Source: Desulfobacterales bacterium
GTDB taxonomy: Bacteria; Desulfobacterota; Desulfobacteria; Desulfobacterales; JAFDCJ01
DNA: 15,341 nucleotides
Direction of reading: 5' to 3'
Assembly: GCA_020345785.1 (NCBI GenBank)
Contig: CP070771.1
Location: forward strand, 366,481-381,821
In this document: one piece after another, positions 1 through 7,773 of the stretch
How positions within the stretch are numbered: the stretch's first letter is position 1
Layout: each line of letters opens with the position of its first letter
The notes under the pieces: generated by a model
What the model was told of the DNA's origin: nothing
What the model saw: the letters and a program-made list of their open reading frames with translations, nothing else
Database searches by the model: none
Program-made: the position numbers and the translations under genes

Positions 1-42
1 AACGTCGAACATCGAACATTGAACGTCCAACATCGAATATTG
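1..42. repeat. Left arm of an inverted heptamer-repeat element
   Basis: Six consecutive 7-bp units can be read from the first base: AACGTCG, AACATCG, AACATTG, AACGTCC, AACATCG, AATATTG (consensus AACRTCG). The array may begin before the window. The same unit family recurs in the opposite orientation at about 160-201, so the two arms could pair across a spacer of roughly 117 bp. I see no gene between the arms. Translating the complementary strand yields a low-complexity HRTSNVE-type peptide, a common cause of spurious gene calls. Confidence 0.8.
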
Positions 43-159
43 TATTCTGTCTATTTTAAAAAAACTGAATAATGCGCAACATGTCTGCCGGGCGTGCTAA
101 TCCTCCATTCGAAATTGAGCGGCTTCACTTGCTTTAAAAAAAATCAAGCGCAGCGCCAT

Positions 160-201
160 CATTATTGGACGTTCGACGTTGGACGTTCGATGTTCAACCT
201 G
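160..201. repeat. Right arm of an inverted heptamer-repeat element
   Basis: On the plus strand the units are CATTATT, GGACGTT, CGACGTT, GGACGTT, CGATGTT, then a degenerate CAACCTG. On the minus strand these read AACATCG, AACGTCC, AACGTCG, AACGTCC, AATAATG, the same family and phase as the left arm at 1-42. The arms end in matching AATATTG and AATAATG units facing the spacer, so the whole 1-201 segment behaves like a non-coding palindromic element. It lies 65 bp upstream of the NrfD-like gene and probably separates it from whatever precedes the window. Confidence 0.8.
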
Positions 202-265
202 TTGGCTTTTTTTAAACACGTGAAGTTTCATAAGAGTATAGAAGATAACGCAGGAAGAAGATAAA

Positions 266-1483
266 ATGAAAATCCTAAAAGAACTGATCACCTTTACGCG
301 GGATGTCGTTACCTGGAGTCTGTCAGGCGGAATCATCTATCAATTGTATCTTTGCTGCCTGGCGGCCTTGATGGTATTGGGTGTTTATGCCTATTTCGTG
401 CAGATCAAAGTCGGTCTTGCCGCCACGAACATGTCCAATATCGTCAGCTGGGGATTTTACATCGCCAACTTCACGTTTCTGGTGGGAGTGGCTGCCGCTG
501 CTGTTATGATCATCTTGCCTTCCTACATCTTCAAGGACAAAGATCTTCACAAAGTCGTGATCGTCGGCGAAGTCGTGGCCATCGGTGCGCTGGTCATGTG
601 CCTGATGTTCGTTTTCGTGGACCTCGGCGCCCCCTGGAACGCGTGGCATCTGATACCGATCATCGGTCTTTTCAACTGGCCGACCTCACTGCTGACCTGG
701 GACGTGCTCGTGCTCAACGGCTATCTGGTCTTAAATCTGGTGGTCCCGGCCTATATTCTGTTTTGTCACTACCACCACCGCCAACCCGATGCCAAAAAGT
801 ACCTGCCCTTGGTTTTTCTCTCCATTTTCTGGGCCTTTGGAATCCACCTGGTGACGGCCTTCCTGTACCAGGGCCTGCCCGCCCGGCCGTTCTGGAACAA
901 TCCCCTAATGGGCCCCCGGTTTCTGGCATCCGCCTTTGCGGCCGGCCCGGCGCTGATTACGATTCTACTAATTGTTATTCAATCCACCACCACCTTTAAA
1001 GTAGAGGACCGGGTCTTCAACAAAATCAGACGCATCGTTGTGGTTGCCGCCATCATCAATCTGATCATGCTCTTCTCCGAGGTATTCAAGGAATTCTACC
1101 TTCCCACCCATCACAGTCAGCCGGCCATCTACCTCTATTTCGGCCTCAAGGGCCACAATGCCCTGGTCCCGTGGATCTGGACGGCCATTGCAATGAATGT
1201 CTTGGGCACCCTGACATTGGCCTTTAACCCGGGCCGGAATAAGCCGGCGGTTCTGGTTCCGGCGTGCATCCTGCTCTTTGTCGGCATCTGGATCGAAAAA
1301 GGCATCGGGTTGATCGTGCCGGGTCTGGTACCCTCCCCCATGGGGGAGGTCGTCAGTTACGCACCCAGCTGGGTGGAGGTCAGCGTGACCCTCGGCATCC
1401 TGGCTCTTGGTATCTTTGTGGTCTCCGTGCTGCTCAAACCGGCGCTGATCATTGAGCAGCGCTACGAAGCACAGGAGAATTAA
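266..1483 (+). CDS. NrfD/PsrC-family quinone-interacting membrane subunit (DsrP/HmcC-like)
   Basis: 405 residues with about ten hydrophobic helices (near 24-45, 59-85, 98-118, 145-168, 180-202, 217-239, 256-274, 296-320, 326-350, 368-390). Length and helix number fit the long NrfD subfamily found in DsrMKJOP and Hmc complexes rather than the eight-helix PsrC type. The segment around 137-156 (NWPTSLLTWDVLVLNGYL) and the C-terminal EKGIGLIVPGLVPSP (344-358) followed by YAPSWVE (365-371) are, from memory, typical of DsrP/HmcC-like proteins. The family exchanges electrons between menaquinone and a periplasmic iron-sulfur or cytochrome partner and carries no cofactor of its own. The start is set by AGGAAG at 252-257, 8 nt before ATG. 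No iron-sulfur, cytochrome or catalytic partner lies directly beside it here; partners may lie upstream of the window. Family assignment is firm, the exact complex is not. Confidence 0.88.
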   Translation: MKILKELITFTRDVVTWSLSGGIIYQLYLCCLAALMVLGVYAYFVQIKVGLAATNMSNIVSWGFYIANFTFLVGVAAAAVMIILPSYIFKDKDLHKVVIVGEVVAIGALVMCLMFVFVDLGAPWNAWHLIPIIGLFNWPTSLLTWDVLVLNGYLVLNLVVPAYILFCHYHHRQPDAKKYLPLVFLSIFWAFGIHLVTAFLYQGLPARPFWNNPLMGPRFLASAFAAGPALITILLIVIQSTTTFKVEDRVFNKIRRIVVVAAIINLIMLFSEVFKEFYLPTHHSQPAIYLYFGLKGHNALVPWIWTAIAMNVLGTLTLAFNPGRNKPAVLVPACILLFVGIWIEKGIGLIVPGLVPSPMGEVVSYAPSWVEVSVTLGILALGIFVVSVLLKPALIIEQRYEAQEN

Positions 1484-1743
1484 ACCAACTTCAACTGACT
1501 TTATCGTTTTCATACCGCAACCCCCTGCCCCTGTTAGGGCGCAGCGCACCACTCGCGTTGACAGCGCCGGATGCAGAGGTCTGCCGCGACAAACCGTCAA
1601 TCCGCAAAACCACCTTCATGTCCTTGATTTTTCCGATGATTTCAGGCACGAAGCTATACTATACAAAAATAGTAGACTTTAGCGCGGCTTTGCGATAACA
1701 TTATTCTAAACACCTTCAAAACAAATAAATTCTGTGTTTCCGA

Positions 1744-2703
1744 ATGCATCGCGCTATGCATCTATCTCTCATCAGTCGCATAAATTACATCTTGAGCATA
1801 ATATTCATAAGCCTCCTTTCAGGGAGTTGCACGGGGGAGCCGGATGCCATCTTTGTTGATTTTTCCAACCCAATGGTGGTGGAACGTTCCGGCAATGGGA
1901 GTCGGAACCATCCATACTTTGAAGTGGCGGTGGGGTCGATAATCTCAGCACGGGAAACTGTCGTTCACTACCATGAATTATTAGAATATATTGCCGCCAA
2001 GTTGGGCCGCGAAATCAAGCTTGTTCAGCGCAAAACATACAGTGAAATCAATCAGCTCATCAGTGCCGGACGAATAGATCTGGCCTTCATCTGCTCAGGA
2101 CCCTACGCCAGCGGACGGGAAAAATTCGGCTTTGAAGCGTTGGCAATGCCGCGGGTTCGCGGCTCGCATCTTTATCAGTCTTATCTGATCGTCAATAAAG
2201 ATAGTCCGATTCAAACGCTGGCGGATCTCAGGGGCAAGGTTTTTGCCTTCACCGATCCGGAATCGAATACGGGAAAACTCGTTCCCATCTACTGGCTCGG
2301 TTTGGCGGGTAATAAACCGGAGAAATTCTTCGGCAAAACAATCTATACCTACAGTCATGACAATTCGATTATGGCCGTGGCCAGGTCACTGGTGGACGGC
2401 GCGGCGGTCAATGGACAGGTCTGGGAATATTATCATCGCAGGGATCCGGTATTTACGGCCAAGACCCGCATCATCAGAAAATCAGAGCCCTTTGGCAATC
2501 CCCCGGTCGTCGCTTCGTCGCGTCTGCCTTCCGAAACGAAAGAACGCATGCGCGACCTGCTTTTTAACATGCACCAGAACCCCGAAGGCAGGAGGATACT
2601 CAAAAAACTGCTGATTGACCGCTTCATACCTCCCATTGAAGAATCCTACGACCCGATTCGGGCGATGAAAAAAAATGTTGCGCCTGAGGTGGGAATGCAA
2701 TGA
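1744..2703 (+). CDS. PhnD-like periplasmic substrate-binding lipoprotein, probable sensor partner
   Basis: 319 residues. Residues 5-28 form a signal peptide ending in SLLSGSC, with a probable lipidated Cys29; the lipobox is not canonical. From about residue 58 the sequence follows the phosphate/phosphite/phosphonate-binding fold (PF12974-like): FEVAVGSIISARE, the RIDLAFICSGPYA block (110-122), DLRGKVFAFTDPESNTGKLVP (161-181) and the late GNPPVVASS segment. The family binds small anions in the periplasm. No ABC permease or ATPase gene is adjacent. Instead its TGA overlaps the ATG of a membrane sigma54 activator (ATGA at 2700-2703), so a role as the ligand-binding half of a sensor is more likely than transport. 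TtrS-type sensors carry a comparable domain. The ligand cannot be read from sequence. No clear Shine-Dalgarno precedes the ATG; Met5 is an alternative start. Confidence 0.85.
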   Translation: MHRAMHLSLISRINYILSIIFISLLSGSCTGEPDAIFVDFSNPMVVERSGNGSRNHPYFEVAVGSIISARETVVHYHELLEYIAAKLGREIKLVQRKTYSEINQLISAGRIDLAFICSGPYASGREKFGFEALAMPRVRGSHLYQSYLIVNKDSPIQTLADLRGKVFAFTDPESNTGKLVPIYWLGLAGNKPEKFFGKTIYTYSHDNSIMAVARSLVDGAAVNGQVWEYYHRRDPVFTAKTRIIRKSEPFGNPPVVASSRLPSETKERMRDLLFNMHQNPEGRRILKKLLIDRFIPPIEESYDPIRAMKKNVAPEVGMQ

Positions 2704-4901
2704 GATTGCATAGCCTAAGAAGCAAATTGGTGATTTCAGTTTCCGTGCTGGTGATCGGCAGCGGCGTGGGCATTTCGCTGCTGGAAACCAAACGCTTCAG
2801 CAACAACCTGCGTCAAGCCGCCATCACTCAAGGCGAATATATTTCCAAGGAATTAGCGCTTGAAACGACCAATAAAATCCTCACCAATGATCTGATTACC
2901 CTGCGAACCATCTTGGATAATCACCTGTTGACCATCCCTTCTTTGGCGTATCTTTTTATTGTTCGCGAAGGTCAAATACTGGCACATACATTCTCTGAAG
3001 GCGTTCCAAAAGGTTTAATTGGGGCCAATGAAACAAACGACAGTGAAAGCGGTAATTTTAAGCGCATTGTCAACGATAAGGGTGAACACTATCTGGATAT
3101 CGCCTGGCCTATTTTCTCAGACAAGGCGGGGGTTCTGCGCGTTGGACTTTCTGAAAGACATTACAGAACTGAGATAACGAAGTTATGGCTCCAGATGACC
3201 GCCATCACCTTGGGAATTCTCCTGCTGGCCTTAGCCGCCAGTTTCCTGTTCATCAATCGCATCACACGACCCCTTTCCGCTCTGGCGCAAGCGGCCGAAA
3301 ATGTCAGCGAGAAAAATCTTGAACTCGAGCTCGAGCTTACCGGACGGGATGAGGTTGGCCGTTTGACAGCCTCGTTCAATCGGATGATCGGGCGGATAAA
3401 GGATCACACCCAACGAATTGAGAAACACAGCCTTGCGCTGGACCACGCCTACCACCAAACCAGAAGCTCATTTGAAATTATCCAAAAAATTGGCGCTCAA
3501 ACCAAGCTGAGGGATGTTTTCGCCTATTTGATCATGAAATTTCGGGAGCTTGTATCCTGCAGCGATCTTGTGCTGCTTATTCTCAGCAGTGACAAGAACA
3601 CGCTTTTTGTGTATTCTGAAAATGAATTTAAGACCTGTAAAAAAGACGAATTTGAAACGGTCCTTCCCGCTCTGATGAAGATGGAAGGGATTACCTTTGT
3701 CGGAAAGCATCTTTTCAATGCCGCTTTAGCACCGCAAGCAACTGAATTTGCCGATAAAATTGCAGTCTTCCCCGTTAGTCATGAGAATCAATTCCTGGGA
3801 ACGTTGCTGGTGTCTTGCCCCGGCAACTGCCAATGTGATACCAAAGAGCTGGAAGTGATTGACCTTATCCTGAATCATTCATCCGGCGTCATCATGCGGG
3901 CGCTTGCCCATGAAGAAGAAATGCTTCAGATTCAAAGCCGCCTGGAGGTCACTAAAGACTACAGCGGAATTGTCGGAAAAGATCCCAAAATGCAGGCCAT
4001 TTACAAGCTGATCGAGGATATCGCTCCCGCCGACACCACAGTCCTTATCCAGGGCGAGAGCGGAACTGGAAAAGAGCTGGTCGCCAATGCCATCCATCAA
4101 AAAAGCTTGCGCAAGGACAAACCGTTTGTCGTCATCAATTGTTCCGCCTATCCGGCCACGCTGCTTGAAAGCGAACTTTTCGGCCACGAAAAGGGGGCCT
4201 TCACCGGTGCGGTTCGCCAAAAAATCGGACGGTTTGAAAAGGCCCACGGCGGAACCGTTTTTCTTGACGAGATCGGCGAAGTACCGCCTTCAGCCCAGAT
4301 CAAGTTGCTGCGGGTCCTTCAGACTCAGAAATTTGAACGGGTAGGCGGCGAACACACCTTGGCGGTGGATGTCCGGATCCTGGCAGCCACCAACAAAAAC
4401 CTCCTGGAGGAGGTAAAGGAAGGCAACTTCCGCGAGGATCTTTATTATCGACTCAATGTTATTCCGATCCATTTGCCGCCGCTTCGAAAGCGTCGAAACG
4501 ACGTCCCTTTGCTGGCCCGGCATTTCCTGAGGCGTTGCGCGGCCGAGCAAGGCAAAGACGTCAGAGAGTTCACCCCGCACGCCATGCGCCGGCTTCTGGA
4601 CTATCCTTGGCCGGGAAATGTTCGCGAACTTGAAAACAGCATTGAGCATGCGACGGTCCTGGCGAACGGTAAACGGATCGAGGTTTCAGATTTTCCATCC
4701 GCCCTTCATCACCATGCATCTGATTCCGAAAAGGTCGACTCCCAGGGCACGATCATGGAAAACGAAAGCAGGCTGCTGAAAGAGGTGCTCGAAGACTGCA
4801 ACTGGAACAAAAAGCATGCTGCCCGCCTGCTGGGAATCAGTCGCAACACGCTTTACCGGAAACTCAAAAAATACCAACTCGCCCCTCCCACCATTCACTA
4901 G
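2700..4901 (+). CDS. Membrane-bound sigma54-dependent activator (periplasmic sensor, HAMP, GAF-like, AAA+, Fis HTH)
   Basis: 733 residues. TM helix 8-28, periplasmic region about 29-163, TM helix about 164-185, HAMP 186-238 ([10 protein letters not shown], then [15 protein letters not shown]), a GAF-like segment about 252-400, sigma54 AAA+ domain about 422-650 and a Fis-type HTH 690-729 ([20 protein letters not shown]). The AAA+ core looks fully active: Walker A GESGTGKE 452-459, GAFTGA sigma54-contact loop 499-504, Walker B FLDEIGE 521-527, the [11 protein letters not shown] segment 577-587 and WPGNVREL 637-644. There is no histidine-kinase or receiver domain, so the protein appears to sense in the periplasm and activate transcription itself. 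Translation is coupled to the upstream PhnD-like lipoprotein (ATGA overlap; GAGGTGGGA 2686-2694 as ribosome site). The likely target is the -24/-12 promoter about 300 bp downstream. Domain calls are strong; signal and target are inferred. Confidence 0.93.
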   Translation: MRLHSLRSKLVISVSVLVIGSGVGISLLETKRFSNNLRQAAITQGEYISKELALETTNKILTNDLITLRTILDNHLLTIPSLAYLFIVREGQILAHTFSEGVPKGLIGANETNDSESGNFKRIVNDKGEHYLDIAWPIFSDKAGVLRVGLSERHYRTEITKLWLQMTAITLGILLLALAASFLFINRITRPLSALAQAAENVSEKNLELELELTGRDEVGRLTASFNRMIGRIKDHTQRIEKHSLALDHAYHQTRSSFEIIQKIGAQTKLRDVFAYLIMKFRELVSCSDLVLLILSSDKNTLFVYSENEFKTCKKDEFETVLPALMKMEGITFVGKHLFNAALAPQATEFADKIAVFPVSHENQFLGTLLVSCPGNCQCDTKELEVIDLILNHSSGVIMRALAHEEEMLQIQSRLEVTKDYSGIVGKDPKMQAIYKLIEDIAPADTTVLIQGESGTGKELVANAIHQKSLRKDKPFVVINCSAYPATLLESELFGHEKGAFTGAVRQKIGRFEKAHGGTVFLDEIGEVPPSAQIKLLRVLQTQKFERVGGEHTLAVDVRILAATNKNLLEEVKEGNFREDLYYRLNVIPIHLPPLRKRRNDVPLLARHFLRRCAAEQGKDVREFTPHAMRRLLDYPWPGNVRELENSIEHATVLANGKRIEVSDFPSALHHHASDSEKVDSQGTIMENESRLLKEVLEDCNWNKKHAARLLGISRNTLYRKLKKYQLAPPTIH

Positions 4902-4934
4902 AGGCCCTTCCGGAACGTATCATCTGCCGAATAC

Positions 4935-4955
4935 GTGTGCCATTTTTGCGCACAC
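4935..4955. promoter_or_regulatory. Candidate sigma54 activator site 1 (inverted repeat)
   Basis: Perfect 6-bp arms GTGTGC and GCACAC around a 9-bp spacer. The centre (about 4945) is near -286 relative to the predicted start of transcription at about 5231, a usual distance for an upstream activating sequence bound by a Fis-type HTH dimer. A second, degenerate copy with the same GTGTGCC left arm and GCGCA core begins 65 bp downstream. Binding by the activator encoded just upstream is inference. Confidence 0.5.
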
Positions 4956-4999
4956 CTAACTATAAGAAATAAATTACAATACAAACTATTTGAAATTCA

Positions 5000-5020
5000 G
5001 TGTGCCGCATCGGCGCATTT
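5000..5020. promoter_or_regulatory. Candidate sigma54 activator site 2 (degenerate copy)
   Basis: Starts GTGTGCC like site 1 and shares the following GCGCA in register; the right arm decays to GCATTT. Aligned without gaps, the two 21-bp sites agree at 7 leading bases and at GCGCA plus scattered positions. The centre-to-centre distance is 65 bp, about six helical turns, so two dimers would face the same side of the DNA. Confidence 0.45.
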
Positions 5021-5205
5021 TACTGCAAAATCACATCACATCAGATACCGCAATTCCGGTCATGATTCAACGACAAGAGCTGCTGTCAGACCTGATGCGC
5101 GGGATGACAAAATCATCTGCAATTATATCAATTTCAATGGGTTAAAATATAAATGGTCAAATATTTTTTCTTTTCAGCAGCGATTGGCGTCTTAATGACT
5201 AATAA

Positions 5206-5220
5206 TGGCATAAAATTTGC
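5206..5220 (+). promoter_or_regulatory. Sigma54 (-24/-12) promoter of the receiver-cytochrome operon
   Basis: TGGCATAAAATTTGC matches the TGGCACG-N4-TTGC consensus with GG and GC at the required spacing; the only differences are in the less conserved two bases after TGGCA. Transcription should start near 5231, about 64 nt before the receiver ATG. A complete sigma54 activator gene immediately upstream supports the call. Confidence 0.78.
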
Positions 5221-5294
5221 GTAGCTCCTGCAGTCTCGGCATCGGTTCATAACGGAAAACTGAAAAAACAGGTAAAGGAGCATCCGGCGCGCTG

Positions 5295-5672
5295 ATGAAA
5301 AAAGAGGTTTTAGTACTGGATCCTGATGAACGGCAAAGCCAAAACCTGTGTGGAATGTTGACAGCGAACGAATATACGCCGATTGCGATGAAATCTTTGG
5401 TTGATATGCGTCGATATATTGAGGAAAACGATTGCCATGCCATAATTTTGAATCTGGATATGGTGACGGTGACCAATAAAGGTTTTAAAGAATTCAAAAG
5501 AAAAAATCCTCTGCTGAATATAATTGCCCTCTCTGAGCGTCAATTTCATCCCGAGTTGGAAGAGGCCTTCAGGGAGTACATCTCCGTTTGTCTGGCCAAG
5601 CCGTTGGACACGGATGATCTGGTTTACTGGCTGAAAACCATTTTTGAAAATGATCAAACCGGGTGTGGATAA
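5295..5672 (+). CDS. Stand-alone receiver-domain protein (response-regulator-like)
   Basis: 125 residues, a single CheY-like receiver with no output domain. The acidic pair Asp9/Asp11 sits in LVLDPDE, the phospho-acceptor is Asp55 in IILNLDM, the conserved hydroxyl is Ser80 (IIALSE), and Lys102-Pro103 (LAKP) completes the site. The loop after Asp55 (MVTVTNKG) departs from the usual MPxMDG, so partner contacts may be unusual. It is the first gene after the sigma54 promoter and lies 105 nt before the eight-heme cytochrome gene on the same strand, so it is likely co-transcribed. AAAGGAG at 5274-5280 is 14 nt from the ATG, longer than normal; an in-frame CTG at 5292 would shorten this. The cognate kinase is unknown; the hybrid kinase near the window end is a candidate only by proximity. 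Confidence 0.8.
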   Translation: MKKEVLVLDPDERQSQNLCGMLTANEYTPIAMKSLVDMRRYIEENDCHAIILNLDMVTVTNKGFKEFKRKNPLLNIIALSERQFHPELEEAFREYISVCLAKPLDTDDLVYWLKTIFENDQTGCG

Positions 5673-5777
5673 TTCAATTGTCGGCACGGATTTTTCTGTA
5701 ATTTTGACATATTTTTTTAAACGCAAAAAGTTTTAAAAGTATCATTAAGAGCAGATACCATAACCAAGGAGAAAAAC

Positions 5778-7052
5778 ATGAAACTAAAAAATCTCGCAAC
5801 AATTTTCATCATGGGCCTAGTGATGGTAATGTTAGCGGCCTGCGGCGGTGATCAGCCGATCGATGTTGCGGCTATCACGGCCCAGCCGAAAGCATTTGTC
5901 GGCTCCGACACCTGTAAGATGTGCCACCTGGAACATTATGACTCCTGGAAAATGACGCTGCACAGCCGCATGCTCCAGGATGCCAAAAAGAATGAGGATG
6001 TGATCATCGTCCCCATCGACGAAAAGCATATTCGTGAGGATCTGGCCAAGCTGGAGGATAAGCTCAAAGTGCCGTCTGATAAAATTTATGTGCCAAAGAA
6101 GGACGAAATTCTTTATACCATCGGCAGCCAGTGGAAACAGCGTTTTCTGGTAGAAAAGGACGACTCCCTGTACATTGCGCCGACCCAGTACAACGCCGAT
6201 ACCCACCGCTGGGTCAATTACCACGAGAACGACTGGGATAAACGACCGTGGTTGTTGAAGTGCGGTGGTTGCCATGCCACCGGTGCGGATCTTGAGAAAA
6301 ATACGTTCAGCGAGCCGGGAGTTTCCTGTGAAGCCTGCCATGGCAAGGGTTCCTGGCATGCAGCCCTCCCCAAGACGGCTATTTTCGAAAAGCGCCAGAC
6401 CATCGTCAATCCGGCCAAGCTGACCATGGGCGTGGCAGTCCAAATCTGCGGTTCCTGTCACAACCGCGGTAAAGCTACCCAGCACAAGGGTGCCGGCTGG
6501 CCCGTGGGTTATGAACCTGGCAAAGCTCTGGAGGCCTACTACCAATCAACCTCTTTTGAAGCTGGCGACGTCAAACACGTCTATGCCAACGAATTTTCCA
6601 AGGGGCACCACCAGCAGTACATTGATTGGCAGCAGTCCAAGCATGCCACCGAGGGAGTCACCTGTACCTCCTGCCATTATGTCCACCAGGTAGGGGTGCC
6701 GCCAACCCGTTCACAGACCTATACGGCCGGCTCCGGCCAGTGTTTCGAATGTCATGTGCAGATCAACATGAACATGGCCCACTCGATACATTCTTTTGCC
6801 AACTGTGTAGGCTGCCACATGCCCAGGATCGCCAAGAGCGCCGAATCCGGTGATATTCACAGCCACGTCTTCGTCGCCCTGCTGCCCGAGGACACGTTGA
6901 AAAATCCGGATGTACCCAACTCCTGTCAGACATGTCACAAGCACAAAAACGACGGCCTGAACAAACTCAACGAACAATGGAAAGCCCTGGCAAAACTTCC
7001 CAAACCCTTGGGACAGGCCATCGAGCCCATCGGGTACCAACGAGCCAAATAG
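5778..7052 (+). CDS. Eight-heme c-type cytochrome lipoprotein (cytochrome c554/HAO-OTR-like superfamily)
   Basis: 424 residues. The lipoprotein signal ends LAAC with Cys22, followed by Gly-Gly, so it probably sits in a membrane leaflet facing the periplasm or outside. Eight CXXCH heme motifs have His at 50, 166, 188, 228, 300, 326, 347 and 387. The opening FVGSDTCKMCHLEHYDSW resembles cytochrome c554-type domains. The pair CGGCHATG and GVSCEACHGKGSWH (162-194) resembles the heme pairs of octaheme nitrite/hydroxylamine/tetrathionate enzymes; the late CTSCHYVH and CQTCHKHK resemble doubled-CXXCH domains. All eight motifs end in His, so no NrfA-like CXXCK active heme is present. Both a reductase role and a pure electron-carrier role are possible. 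AAGGAG at 5766-5771 sets the start. Followed 13 nt later by a three-heme cytochrome gene. Heme count is certain; substrate is unknown. Confidence 0.88.
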   Translation: MKLKNLATIFIMGLVMVMLAACGGDQPIDVAAITAQPKAFVGSDTCKMCHLEHYDSWKMTLHSRMLQDAKKNEDVIIVPIDEKHIREDLAKLEDKLKVPSDKIYVPKKDEILYTIGSQWKQRFLVEKDDSLYIAPTQYNADTHRWVNYHENDWDKRPWLLKCGGCHATGADLEKNTFSEPGVSCEACHGKGSWHAALPKTAIFEKRQTIVNPAKLTMGVAVQICGSCHNRGKATQHKGAGWPVGYEPGKALEAYYQSTSFEAGDVKHVYANEFSKGHHQQYIDWQQSKHATEGVTCTSCHYVHQVGVPPTRSQTYTAGSGQCFECHVQINMNMAHSIHSFANCVGCHMPRIAKSAESGDIHSHVFVALLPEDTLKNPDVPNSCQTCHKHKNDGLNKLNEQWKALAKLPKPLGQAIEPIGYQRAK

Positions 7053-7065
7053 TCAGGAGTCTGAT

Positions 7066-7773
7066 ATGAAAAAAAAGACAGCCATCCGCGCGGTGCTTTT
7101 CCTCTGTGCAGCCTTGCTTGCGTTGGGCGTTATGCTCCTGCCGCCTTCGGCTGACGCCCAGGAGGAGGTTGCCTCCGCAATCCGTCGTTACAAGAATCGC
7201 GAGGTCAGCACCGGTTATTATGAGGAATATGAGGTCAAACCCCGCCGGGAGCGGCCGTTCGTCGAAATTCCCGGTGTCAGCCGGGGTATTTTTCGCTACA
7301 GCCCGGCCGCGGCCCATGTGCGGATTCGCACGCGTCTGGCCGATTCCCACCGGGGAATCAAATTCTACAACAACCGCCGCTGTGAGGAATGCCATGTCGA
7401 ACAGACAAGGGACCTTCATACCGTACGCGGTAATTTAACCTGTCGACAATGCCACGGCGGGGAGCCGATTGCCAGCATTGATCATTACTACTCACCCATG
7501 AACCCGATCCGCCGCCATGCCTATGTCTGCGCCAAGTGTCACGAAGGCTCCAGTGCCGCTTATGCCGCTTATGTGGTGCACGAACCCAATCCGGCCCTGG
7601 CCAGCACCTTTAAGAATTTCCCGGTACTGGCCGTGGCTTTTTGGATCATGGTGGTCATTGCGGTGGGCACTTTCGTGCTGTTTTTACCGCACACCATCAT
7701 GTGGGGTATACGGGAACTTTTCATAAAAAAAGGAGAAAAAACCAGTGAGTCCGACAGCCAAGAAAATGATTAA
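7066..7773 (+). CDS. Membrane-anchored three-heme c-type cytochrome
   Basis: 235 residues. Signal peptide 1-31 ending SADA, a charged N-terminal periplasmic stretch, three CXXCH motifs (His110, His130, His159), then a C-terminal TM helix about 184-208 and a short, charged cytoplasmic tail. Several extra histidines (His118, His139, His151, His172) could serve as sixth heme ligands. Start supported by AGGAG at 7055-7059, 6 nt before ATG. It follows the eight-heme gene closely, and its 3' end overlaps the cytochrome b gene by 29 bp. The arrangement suggests it passes electrons between the membrane cytochrome b and the soluble-side eight-heme protein. I do not recognise a named family. Confidence 0.85.
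   Translation: MKKKTAIRAVLFLCAALLALGVMLLPPSADAQEEVASAIRRYKNREVSTGYYEEYEVKPRRERPFVEIPGVSRGIFRYSPAAAHVRIRTRLADSHRGIKFYNNRRCEECHVEQTRDLHTVRGNLTCRQCHGGEPIASIDHYYSPMNPIRRHAYVCAKCHEGSSAAYAAYVVHEPNPALASTFKNFPVLAVAFWIMVVIAVGTFVLFLPHTIMWGIRELFIKKGEKTSESDSQEND

Larger units (their letters stand above)
4902..5205. other. Intergenic control region upstream of the cytochrome operon
   Basis: No convincing gene lies here; an 86-codon open frame at 4935-5195 has no ribosome site and overlaps the repeats. The stretch holds two similar inverted-repeat sites (4935-4955 and 5000-5020), then an AT-rich stretch around 5121-5170 that could bend, and leads into the -24/-12 promoter at 5206. I found no clean match to the IHF consensus. 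The layout of distal paired sites, AT-rich spacer and sigma54 promoter is the usual one for an enhancer-dependent promoter. Confidence 0.6.

Noticed and set aside
97..336. Minus-strand 79-codon open frame
   Set aside because: It translates the heptamer repeats into HRTSNVE-type peptide, overlaps the NrfD start, and lacks a ribosome site.
1644..1658. AGGCACG resembling a sigma54 -24 element upstream of the PhnD-like gene
   Set aside because: The -12 position reads TATA instead of TTGC, so the second half is missing.
1484..1743. Promoter or small gene between the NrfD and PhnD-like genes
   Set aside because: Only a short ACTAT/ATAGT inverted repeat and poor -35/-10 pairs were seen; nothing strong enough to call.
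5121..5175. IHF site between activator sites and promoter
   Set aside because: AT-rich and TATCAA is present, but the TTR half of the consensus is not at the right spacing.
4935..5195. 86-codon plus-strand open frame after the sigma54 activator gene
   Set aside because: No ribosome site, no recognisable domain, and it covers both inverted-repeat sites and the promoter spacer.
5682..5696. CGGCACG with downstream TTTC as a second sigma54 promoter before the eight-heme gene
   Set aside because: The invariant GC of the -12 element is TC; at best a weak site, and the gene is explained by the upstream promoter.
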